DNA from: Cryptomeria japonica
Lineage: Eukaryota > Streptophyta > Pinopsida > Cupressales > Cupressaceae
Length of the DNA: 64,000 nucleotides
NCBI RefSeq assembly: GCF_030272615.1
Contig: NC_081410.1
Coordinates: 508,361,942-508,425,941, forward strand
Direction of reading: 5' to 3'
Part shown: one piece after another, positions 55,501 to 64,000 of the stretch
Layout: the number at the start of each line of letters is the position of its first letter
How positions within the stretch are numbered: the stretch's first letter is position 1
Made by a program: the position numbers and the translations under genes
Notes under the pieces: model-generated
What the model was told of the DNA's origin: nothing
Databases searched by the model: none
The model's input: the letters and a program-made list of their open reading frames with translations, nothing else

Positions 55501-57079
55501 GTTACATAAAGCAATGGGGTGGAAGTCAACAAAACTCTTAGTATCCTCTTTTTTGGGAATAATTGCAATCATTGTAGTATTAAGTTCTTTTAAAATGGAC
55601 CTATTTCTCCTAGATTCCTCGAGAGCCAATAAAACATCATTTCTCACAAAATCCTAACATTTTTGAAAAAATAAAGGAGTAAAACCATCTCGACCCAGGG
55701 CTTTATCCGGATTCATGGCAAAGACAACACTCTTAACTTCTTCTAAGGAAAAGCGAGACATCAACATCTTATTGTCTTCCAAAGATACTAAAGGAGGAAT
55801 ATTAGATATAATATCATTGCTGAGATTTCCATTTTCTGAAGATAATAATGACTTAAAAAACCTAATTGCCTTTGAAGCAATGTCCTCTAGCTCTGTCAAT
55901 AAATTCCCATTCTGACACTGAATACAAGATATCCTATTCTTACATCTTGTAATCTTAGTTGAAGAATGAAAAAATTTTGTGTTCCTGTCACCATCTGAAA
56001 GCCATAACTCTCTAGATTTCTGTCTCCAATAGATTTCCTCTCTAGCTAACACCTCCTCAAGCTGTAATTTTAGTGACTTCAATTCATCAAAAACTTGTGG
56101 CACCATACTATGTTGAAGCACATGAGTATTAAAACACTCAATCGTATCTTGAATCCTTTGGTTCTTCTGAAAAATGTCCTTAAAATGTGAGATATTCCAT
56201 TCCCTAATATTCAATTTCAAATAACTTAACTTTTTAGCAATCTGAAACATATGAGACCCAGAACAAAAAGGAGCAGGATTCCACCATTTCATAAGCAGAG
56301 GCAAAAAGGAAGAATCCCTAAATCACATGGGCTCAAATTTAAATGGAGACTTAAAAGAAGCCCTATCCTCAATAACTGAAAGGGAAATTGGAAAATGATG
56401 AGAACCTGAGACCGGTAGAATAGAGGAAAAGAATTCAAAATCTGAATAAATAAAAATTCTCAGATAACAAAAACCGATCTAATCTCTTAGCAATCTGAGA
56501 AAAATCCCTTCTCATGTTTGTCCATGTGAAAACCCCATTCTGAGACTTACAATAAAAAAGGCTCATATCAGAAATGAAATCCTCAAAGTCATCCATAATC
56601 CTTTTATTAGGGAAAACAGCTCATCTTTTCTCATCTAAATCAGTGATAGCATTAAAATCACCCCCAAAGATAATAAAGGAACTATATTTTAAGGGAGAAG
56701 AAATCCTCTTTAATTCACCCCATAACTTACTCTTCCCTTGAATTCTTGACGAAGCATAAATGTTAAAAAGCCAGAATTTAACCTTCGAAATCTTGCTTAT
56801 AACTAAAGCCAACATCCAATTTGTAGCAGATGCCACTAATTGTACCTCAATATTATAATTATTCCAAACCCGTGCCAAACCTCCTGAAGCACCGCAAGCC
56901 GGAGAAGAAAGAAAATTCCACCTTCTCCAAGATGAAAAAACCAAATCAGCAGACTCCTTTGACAACTTTGTTTCTTGCAACATAAAAATATCACACTTAA
57001 TTAAGTCCATTTGGGACTTAATTAAGCATCTCTTGTTAGGGGAATTTAAGCCCCTAACATTCCAAGAAATAATTCTCAT
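52521..57079 (-). pseudogene. LINE ORF2: endonuclease, reverse transcriptase, RNase H
   Basis: ATG 57077-57079 starts an apurinic-type endonuclease ('RIISWNVRGLNSPNKR', 'LQETKLS', 'FIIFGGDFNAITDLDEKR'). RT follows in several frames: 'ALGRDGFTPLFFQKC', 'QGGFVLGREMTEGAIVAHEVLHS', 'LDMMKAYDRVEW', and the catalytic box reads Phe-Ala-Asp-Gly where FADD is expected. A zf-RVT region ('PKAGAFAWLEVQDRVITSMRL', 'CVLCNKNLESSSHLFLHC') and an RNase H ('LNFDGASRGNLG', 'NNYAEFHAL', 'IIEGDS', then 'NKITDYLANLA') follow. The end is taken as TAG 52521-52523. At least four frameshifts and many stops inactivate it. Confidence 0.88.
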
Positions 57080-59344
57080 TGTCCTCGAGGGGAGGCCGAA
57101 GCTCCCCTCTTCCCATTAATCAGAGAATTTTTGCTTTCCCCAAAGCAACCTTGCAAATTAAGTTTCACACCCCCTGATCTTGTCACAGGTGGACAAGTCA
57201 TGAATGTTTTACTCCTCTTTCTTTTTACACTTATAGGAGTTAGGCATGTTTTCTTAGGCCTACCAAGAGAGATCGAATGCCTCCCTTGCCCACCAGCAGG
57301 AGAAAGGGACAAAGTCATTTGAATTTCAGCATCAATTTCCATTTGAGTCTTAAGATTATTTGGAGGCCTACCTCTCCTAGGAGAAACCAACGATGGTGAA
57401 AAAACTGGAGTTGTTTGGACAATTTGTAAACTCTTGCATGACTTTGGAGAAGCCAGGATAAATGGATTATCTTCAAAATCCAACTCTGTTGTAGCCAAAA
57501 CTGCAAAAGGATTAGCAGATGCAGAAATTGGAAGGGTCGAGTTTATACCCCCCAGATCATTCTCAATTGAACAAACAACTCTATCAGTAATACCCTCATC
57601 CATTTGATGTGCATGATTGTTAAAAATATCATGAACTTGCTGAACCGGATTCTCATCTGGCATAATAACAGGGACAACCTCTGATGGATTACTATTCCCT
57701 AAGGAAGATTCACTAGCCATATTAATTTCAACATTCAGAGGGGAATTATTAGACACCAAACTCTTAATTTCTTGAACTAAAGAAGCATCATTAGGAAAAC
57801 CTATGGCAGGTACCTGTTTAATAGTTTCCATATCAACCACTGCATTTTTATCTAAATTCACATTCTTTGAAGAATCCAAAACCTCCTTTTGAGTGCATGA
57901 AGACAAATTGTCGTCCTTACCCTTTATGTGATTATTTGGCATCTTAGGGCGATCTATCATCAATGGGTGATCTACTCCATTCATCGGGGGATTGCCATCC
58001 ACTATACCCCCGTTATTAGAAAATGTCTTCAGTAAAGACGAAAGTGAGACCGAACCCAAAGTGTGATCATTTGGTTTCCCAAAACTATGACACAATGGAT
58101 TATTTTAAAGATTAATGTGACCTGTTTCTACCAATTTATGCGAAGAGATATTTCCACATCCTTCAATCAAAGGTCCCATCGACAAACTATCTTTATTAAG
58201 GGATTTAGGGACAGAGTCAACAACCTGTTGGTTTTTCTTAAAATCCATAAGTAAAGGAGCATCCAAAAGTAAATGAGACTTAAGAAGCTCCGTATCTAAT
58301 TTCTCAATTGACTGGGGCCAAATACCATCATGAGACTTGATATTACAAGTACGGGGGCAAACATTGTTAGGGTTAATAAGAACACAAATTTTTACCAGAA
58401 TCTCCCCCTCCACAAAGTCCGTTTTAGATGTTAAAAAAGTTCCAATAGTAATTCCAATTCTCTCAAGAACATCTAGATCCATAACTTCAAAGGAATTTTA
58501 GGTAAACCAACTCAGAAAGGAATAAGTTTCGAACTAGACAAAGAAGGAACAAAAAAAGGTTTCCAAGCTACAATTGAAATTAAATGTTTTTCAAACCAAT
58601 GATGTGAAGTTCTTAATACCTCATCTCTAAAAGAAGGAGAATCAAAGACAATAATAAAAGCATTCGCAGACAATAATTGAAAATAATGCATATCCCCCCA
58701 TCTTTTCTCCAATTTATGAATTTATGATAAAGCTTTAACAAACTAATTTGATCGCCCCAAATTTCCCCAGAAATAGCATTCGTATGCAAACAATTTGTTT
58801 TCTTATCGACATAAGAACCTAAAAGATCGATACAAGGGATAGGAGCCCAAACCTGCGATGAAAGAACCTCGGGCAGAATAAGATCAGAAGGAATCTGACT
58901 TGCCTTTTCCGAACTAGCTTCCTTGAGGTTCACATTTACCTTATTTCCCACCTGCTATAAAGAAACATAAACCCTAGCCGCAGTCTCATTATTTGCCAAG
59001 CCAATAACCCTAGCAAACGTTTGCTGATTGCCTAGATCCAAAGACCATTTCCTCAAAAATTCCTTGAATTGCTTCTCAGAATTCCCATGATTCACACCAT
59101 TATTAAAACGCCCTTGAGTGAATCTCCTTCCATTGTTATTCTGCCTCCATGCCACACTGTGTTTCTCCACAAAGAAGCCTTGAAAGTATTCTAAAGTTGG
59201 CTGAAAAACATTGTTATTTCTGCCCCGGTTTACTTGTATCGCCATGTCCTTCCATCTGCCTTTCATGTAGACCCACTGCGGAACATGAGGCGGGTCTTCC
59301 GAGCCCACATTCGCCCATGAACCCAAATGTCCTCTATCAACCAT
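57076..59344 (-). pseudogene. LINE ORF1 (nucleic-acid-binding protein)
   Basis: From ATG 59342-59344 ('VDRGHLGSWANVGSEDPPHV'), a basic Asn/Arg/Gly-rich N-terminal part is followed, through frame changes, by a region like the plant LINE DUF4283 RNA-binding domain ('WGDMHYFQLLSANAFIIVFD', 'HLISIVAWKPFFVPS'). A long Ser/Asn/Pro-rich tail (57076-58482, one TAA inside) ends with basic 'RRGRPP' and 'GRPKKT' motifs. The TGA at 57076-57078 overlaps the ORF2 start. ORF1 proteins coat the LINE RNA. Confidence 0.75.
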
Positions 59345-60748
59345 GTCTGATCACTGTATTATCCGATCACTGTATTATGCTGATTTGATGTTACCCCAAC
59401 TATAGCGATGACAATGCAAGCAAACTTTTACTAACAATGAACCTCAAGATGATTGGCGGGAGTCGTACTTTGCTGCTGTCACAAAAAAGTCTGAGTATGA
59501 CAAAGTTATCTGCTACTAACAGTCTGAAAACCTCCTCCCAAATGCCGATCTCGAAACCAAATGATAGCGTCTTCACTAATCAGTTGTAGATCAATCACCA
59601 GATAGGCAAGGCTGTTTGCAAATGCTGTGGAGGCCCTGCGTAGCTGATTTGAACAATACTACCCCTGGTATGTAGTTATCTGGTCTGAGGTGGCCCATTG
59701 ATCAAAATGCTACATTTGTTGCCTGATACCAGTCCACCCAGTCTTATCACTGCCCCTGGTATGAATGACGCTGTGTTGTAATCGGTTCCCTACTACAGAG
59801 GTTACTAGCTAGGATGGATCTAGGGTTTAATGGCTGCCTGCTATAGACATCACTAGCTAGGGCAGATCTAGGATTTAATGGTTGCTTACTACAGACATCA
59901 CCAGCTAGGGCAGGTCTAGGGTTTAGTAGTCGCCACTTCGGTGTGAGAGTTCCTTTATGTTCCCTTTCAAATTGGAGGAGCTCCTGGCGTAATTCTGAGT
60001 AGAACCTTTTGAATTTTCCTGAATGAGGATTAGCAGTAAATCAACCAGTCGCAAGGTTTGACTGTCTGGTCGCCCGCCCAGAGTCTTTCTCTCCCCCGTC
60101 GATGAGCAATGTTTGGAGCAGATCTCTGTCTGTGCGCTGTCCTCGGAAACAAGGGCTGTCACAGTGCTCCCTTTCCCGTTCGCCACTTCGCCAGCAGTTT
60201 ATCGGACGGCTCTGGTCATCCCCATCGGATGGCGAAGACTCGGCAAAATAATCTGATAGAATGTTGATAATTACTTTGACAACTTAAATTTCATTTCTGA
60301 AATCAGATCGCCATCCTAGGGTCAGATTTTGTTGTGATGATCAATTCACTGTCCTCCTATCGCTGTTGAAGTACAAACTTCTGACCAAAACTCAGAATCG
60401 TGGCCTTTCAAAGTCAAACTCAGTGTGACCTGTATATTGTGATGCTTCCCTGAACAATATGGATGCCAATTACCTGATGCAAGGTGATCATTGCAATGTG
60501 AATAGTCGTCTTAGAATGAAGTCGCCATTTATTCGCCATGCCTTGATAAGAATACGATCATAGATAGATCACCAAACCTTCGATATGAATTTGGAAACAC
60601 CATTATTATCAATTCGCCGATATCAAAATGAAATCGCAGCTTGTCAACCAAAATCGTTGAATGCTTAACGTTGAAGTCGCTGGTGCTAAATGTCTGAGAT
60701 GATATCGCTCATATCTGGAACCAAAATCGCCTCACAACCTGCAATTTT
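59345..60748 (-). promoter_or_regulatory. 5' untranslated region of the LINE
   Basis: This region lies between ORF1 and the right target duplication, with no ORF of note. It is richer in G+C than its surroundings, contains frequent TCGCC words and a 3 x 48-bp tandem repeat. LINE promoters are internal, so the promoter should lie here. Confidence 0.6.
59791..59934 (-). repeat. 3 x 48-bp tandem repeat in LINE 5' region
   Basis: Units 59791-59838, 59839-59886 and 59887-59934 share 'CTAGCTAGG', 'GGATCTAGGGTTTAATGG' and 'TACTACAGA' with substitutions only and no length change. Confidence 0.85.
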
Positions 60749-60768
60749 CCAGTGTTCTGATATTTATT

Positions 60769-62095
60769 GATTCTATGTTTATATCACAATTTGTTCAAAG
60801 TTATGATGGTCTATACTGGTCCAAGAAACTAGCAACTTGTTTACGAATATGTAGTTTGCTACTGTGTGTAAACTGTATATCTAAGAATGTAGTTTTATTA
60901 ATGTATAGTATTATGTTGTCTCTAGATCATAGATTTTCAACACAATTTTGTAAGTAAATTGAAAATTATTATGATAAGTGAAATTAAAAAAATATTGGGT
61001 TCAGTGTAATATTTTTTTATAATTACTGTAATTCATTAGTTTTAACCAAAAAAAATTTAAATTATCTAAATATTTTTTCTCTCAGTCTAAATTCTTTCTT
61101 TATATCATAGTTGTTTTTTAAGCGTAGATTTATTTAAAATAAGAAATACTATTATTTAAAGTTATAATTTATTATTTTAGTCAAACAATTTTAATATGTA
61201 TTAGTTAATTGATTAGATGCATGGTATTTTTACTTTTTAGCTCCTACAATTTCAATAAATTTTTTTATTAGATAAGTTGGAAAAAGGCTCCACGACATAA
61301 AAACTAGAGTTGGGAAAAAAAGGAATAAATTTTTTTATTAGATGAGTTGGAAAAAGGCTCCAAGACATAAAAACTAGAGTTGGGAAAAGAAGCAGGGTCC
61401 TAGTCCTATACAAAGTTATTGACAATAATAGTTTACACAATGCATAATAGCCATAAGAAACCAAAAATCCAAGCAATAAAGAGAAACCTAAAACAAAGTT
61501 GTTGATTACAAACAAGCAATAAATGAGACAACTAAACAATTATGTCAAATTTAGGGAAGCACACAACCTTATGGGGGTGTGGGATTGTGAGATAAATTTT
61601 GGAAGACATTTATTCGTATGTTGAATAACAATCTAACTAAACTCATGATCCTTATCACCAAATAACAAAGAGTAAGGAGGATAAAATGTTTATATGACTT
61701 TAGTGAGAGGCGAACCACTTGTGGAGAGGAAAACTATAAAGGAGGACTATACAAGAGGGATCATACGAGCTATAAGAGGTTCATGCACAATACCCCTAAG
61801 AGTAGAATAGGGAATAGAAACAAACTAAGGAATGGGTGAATCGGGAACCACTGACAGTAGAACACTACCTAAGTAACAGGTTCTCCAAATCAATATATTT
61901 CAGAACACAACATCGTAGAGAAGATCACTACTAGAATTATTCCATCAGAATGAGGAACAAGAAACTTTCATATGAAGACAAACTAAAGCTAGGAGATTAG
62001 TGGCACATTGCCGACATCGAAAAGGAGTGCCTTCATAATTCATAGGTTGGCTCTAGTAGCAGTCCCCAACCTATAATACTATTTCCTAGACTACT
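60769..62095. other. AT-rich region without recognisable genes
   Basis: No domain-bearing ORF. The tandem duplication at 61254-61393 is the only clear structure. The start of the LTR of element G may fall in the right half, but I cannot place it. Confidence 0.45.
61254..61393. repeat. 70-bp tandem duplication
   Basis: Copies 61254-61323 and 61324-61393, starting AATAAATTTTTTTATTAGAT, differ at about five positions. The minus strand reads as a 3' tail (CTAATAAAAAAATTTATT), so it could be the end of a retroposed sequence. Confidence 0.75.
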
Positions 62096-62815
62096 TCAGC
62101 TAGGATATAAGGCTCCTCATTTCTGCGAACCTACTCAAACAAGACCACAACAAGAGTGGAAGGTGTAGGCATCAAAATGGTGAAAATTAGAATAGCAAAA
62201 CCACCCAACAAGGAAGAAATCCAATGGATAGCACTGGCAAAAGAGTCGCCAAGTGAACAAGTTCACAACCAAAAGTGTTGCCAAGCAAAAGAGTTGCAAA
62301 GGGACACAATGGAAACCAATCACAAGGAAGGCGGGGGCACTGGAACCCTCCCATTGCTCTGGAGACCAATCACTGCAACCTCAGAGCGCACAAGAGTCAA
62401 GGAATAACCTAAAACAGGCTCTAAAACATAGGGAGTATTCCAAACACCCAAAACTATTGGAATATAATCTCAACTACCTCCACCGTATAGTCAATCTTGT
62501 AATATGAAGCCTCTGTATCAACATTAATATTTGTTAGGAGCTTTTATCTTATCAACTTAATTACACAACCACCTACAAGATATTTTCAATGTATGCGATC
62601 AATATGCAGATTTCTAGAAGTTTTCAGCTACCTCCTGCCCATTATAGAAACATCTAAGACCTCCTTTAATAGAGGCATTTTGTAACAGTTTTGAAAAAAA
62701 ACAGGAAAAATGAAAATATGGTCTGATAGATAAAAATTTGTCTTCCTTATGTGCTGCTCTATTTTTCTCCATACTCTGTTTTTGTGTTTTGTTTTGTTCT
62801 GTTTCATTTCTATCA
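62096..62815 (+). mobile_element. LTR (3' part) of retroelement G
   Basis: The right end TTCTATCA lies one base before a tRNA-iMet primer-binding site. A TATA-like GATATAAGG at 62104-62112 and A/T-rich transcribed-type sequence precede it. The left end of the LTR is not identifiable and the start given is only where the promoter-like part begins. Confidence 0.45.
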
Positions 62816-62816
62816 G

Positions 62817-62828
62817 TGGTATCAGAGC
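62817..62828 (+). promoter_or_regulatory. primer-binding site of retroelement G
   Basis: TGGTATCAGAGC, complementary to plant tRNA-iMet, 280 bases upstream of a long open frame on the same strand. Confidence 0.85.
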
Positions 62829-63107
62829 TAATGGTACGAAATTTTAAAATTACTAAGAAAGTAGTTGCAGAAGAATGCAACATAAGAGATCTGTGAGGGA
62901 GAACAAAAGAAATACTAGCAGTTAAAAAGGAGGCCATGGCAGTTAAAAAGGCTATCAAAAGGAGAAGACTCTAGCAGACTGGAAGTGTAAGTGGTTGGGT
63001 AAAGATTGTGAAGGTATACAGAGTTGTTTAAAGGAAGAAATTTGCAGCAGCAGAAACACAGTCAAGTGTCAGGGTAAGGTAAGTTTATTCTTATTTTTTT
63101 TATTTCA
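62829..63107 (+). other. leader of retroelement G
   Basis: Purine-rich sequence without ORF between the primer-binding site and the ATG. A GTAAG (about 63079) could be a splice donor, but no acceptor is evident. Confidence 0.4.
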
Positions 63108-64000
63108 ATGGGTAAAGTGGACAGAGTAAAGAAAGAAAAAACAAATGATTTAAAAGAAGAATTGAAGGAATGTAAGAAGAAAATTTCAGAAATGATATTT
63201 CTTTTAAAAGAGAAGCAAATGGAAAAATGTGAACTGTTAGATGAAAATTATAATCTTGAAAAAGAACTGAATGAAGTTAAAGATAAAAATAAGGAATTAG
63301 AAGAGAAATTACAATTATTTGATGATGTCAAAAGGAAGTTTGATGATTTGGAAGAAATGTCAAAAAGGTTAGAAGAAGAAAATAGTTTACAGAAAAGGGA
63401 ACTCTTAAATCTGAGACAAGAGAATGAATGTTTGAAGTTAAAACCACTAGTTAGTAATGCTTCATGTGACACAAAAGATTTGTGTTCATCATCTAGTGAA
63501 GGTGATTTAGTTGAAACTGTTTGTGATAAAGAATGCAAGAAAGAAGATGAGAATGTGTTTGCAAATTATGTTAGTTGTGATGATAAGAATATTGGTTTAA
63601 AAATCATGAAGAAAATGGGTTATAAAGGTCAAGGATTGGGAAAACAAGAACAAGGAATTAGAAAGCCTATTGAGCCTATAATGAGGCCAAAGTATGAAGG
63701 TCTTGGATATGTCACAGGAAGAGAAAATGATGCTACTAGTTCAAGCAAAACAGCCCATAAAAGGCATTGTATTAGGTGTTCTCATTGCAATAGAGAAGGA
63801 CACACAAAAGAAATGTGTTGGGACTTACATCCATGTAAAATTTGTGGTTTGAGAAATCATTCTGAAAAAATGTGTTGGAAGAAAGAATCAATACCAGGTT
63901 GTATAAAAATGGATTGTGGATGGACCTATGGACCTAGTTGGCAAAAGCTCACAGGTATGTTCAAAAGATTGTACAAATTTTCATATTTGAAGAACAATAG
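63108..64000 (+). CDS. retroelement G first ORF: coiled coil, G-patch, two CCHC knuckles (open to window edge)
   Basis: From ATG 63108-63110 the frame is open for 297 codons with no stop and runs off the window. Residues 1-110 are strongly helical and charged, with Leu/Lys/Glu heptads ('LLDENYNLEKELNEVKDKN', 'EEMSKRLEEENSLQKREL'). An acidic Ser/Cys/Asp linker leads to a G-patch at about 164-202 ('MKKMGYKGQGLGKQEQGI', then 'YEGLGYVTGRE'). Two CCHC knuckles follow: CSHCNREGHTKEMC and CKICGLRNHSEKMC, both complete. The place after a primer-binding site suggests a gag-type protein that binds RNA, but no capsid domain is seen. It is the only long intact retroelement ORF in the window. Family (Gypsy or Copia) cannot be told from this part. 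Confidence 0.7.
   Translation, partial: MGKVDRVKKEKTNDLKEELKECKKKISEMIFLLKEKQMEKCELLDENYNLEKELNEVKDKNKELEEKLQLFDDVKRKFDDLEEMSKRLEEENSLQKRELLNLRQENECLKLKPLVSNASCDTKDLCSSSSEGDLVETVCDKECKKEDENVFANYVSCDDKNIGLKIMKKMGYKGQGLGKQEQGIRKPIEPIMRPKYEGLGYVTGRENDATSSSKTAHKRHCIRCSHCNREGHTKEMCWDLHPCKICGLRNHSEKMCWKKESIPGCIKMDCGWTYGPSWQKLTGMFKRLYKFSYLKNN

Larger units (their letters stand above)
52373..60748 (-). mobile_element. full-length L1-type LINE
   Basis: The 20-base repeat CCAGTGTT[A/C]TGATATTTATT flanks it (52353-52372 and 60749-60768, 19 of 20 identical). The 3' end is an A-rich tail on the minus strand at about 52373-52390 (plus TTTTATTTTTTTC). In order: a 5' untranslated region of about 1.4 kb with tandem repeats, ORF1, ORF2 with endonuclease, RT and RNase H, and a short 3' region. 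That the whole unit, including the 5' region, lies between the repeats shows a full-length insertion. Many stops and shifts make it inactive. Confidence 0.85.

Noticed and set aside
62135-62369. minus-strand ORFs that look like membrane segments
   Set aside because: They are antisense to the probable LTR of element G, are rich in Cys/Leu/Phe by composition and have no recognisable family.

Overview
This window is plant nuclear DNA and is almost entirely transposable elements. The size and depth of the nests, with repeated insertion of Ty1/Copia and Ty3/Gypsy elements into one another, suggest a large-genome land plant. A conifer or other gymnosperm is my best guess, but no sequence marker here proves it. 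The only host-like gene I can support is one exon of a DUF599 membrane-protein gene on the minus strand (51663-52301). I see no bacterial genes, rRNA genes, tRNA genes or CRISPR arrays.

Left part (1-9417): a degenerate minus-strand Gypsy element of the Tat type, called A. It has protease, G-patch, reverse transcriptase, two RNase H domains and integrase, a tRNA-Trp primer-binding site, a 5' LTR on the right and an antisense plant-mobile-domain ORF on the left. Its other LTR lies outside the window. Next come a plus-strand Gypsy gag fragment with a probable LTR (F, 9486-11579), a T-rich insertion of unknown type (11580-12852), AT-rich DNA, and a solo Copia LTR with perfect 5-bp target duplications (15543-16824).

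Central nest (16884-49529): a plus-strand retroposed sequence flanked by a duplication of about 20 bp is split by Copia B (18181-49114, duplication CTACT). Inside B sit Copia C (22372-30013, duplication TTTTG) and a chromodomain Gypsy E (31241-46463, duplication TCACT). Inside the E integrase gene sits Copia D (34242-40888). The order of insertion is therefore retroposon, then B, then C and E independently, then D in E. D and E carry recognisable but broken gag-pol genes. B has only gag. C has a gag-like ORF without an N-terminal capsid domain, plus a long accessory ORF of unknown function.

Right part (49530-64000): AT-rich DNA, the DUF599 exon, and a full-length but dead L1-type LINE (52373-60748, minus strand, imperfect 20-bp duplication CCAGTGTT[A/C]TGATATTTATT) lying just upstream of the DUF599 acceptor, probably in its intron. 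The window ends in the 5' part of another plus-strand LTR retroelement, G. Its first ORF is open to the window edge and encodes a coiled coil, a G-patch and two CCHC knuckles.

The strongest candidates for something undescribed are: a hairpin next to the primer-binding site whose stem covaries among four Copia LTR families; the long accessory ORF of Copia C; and the intact coiled-coil/G-patch/CCHC ORF of element G.
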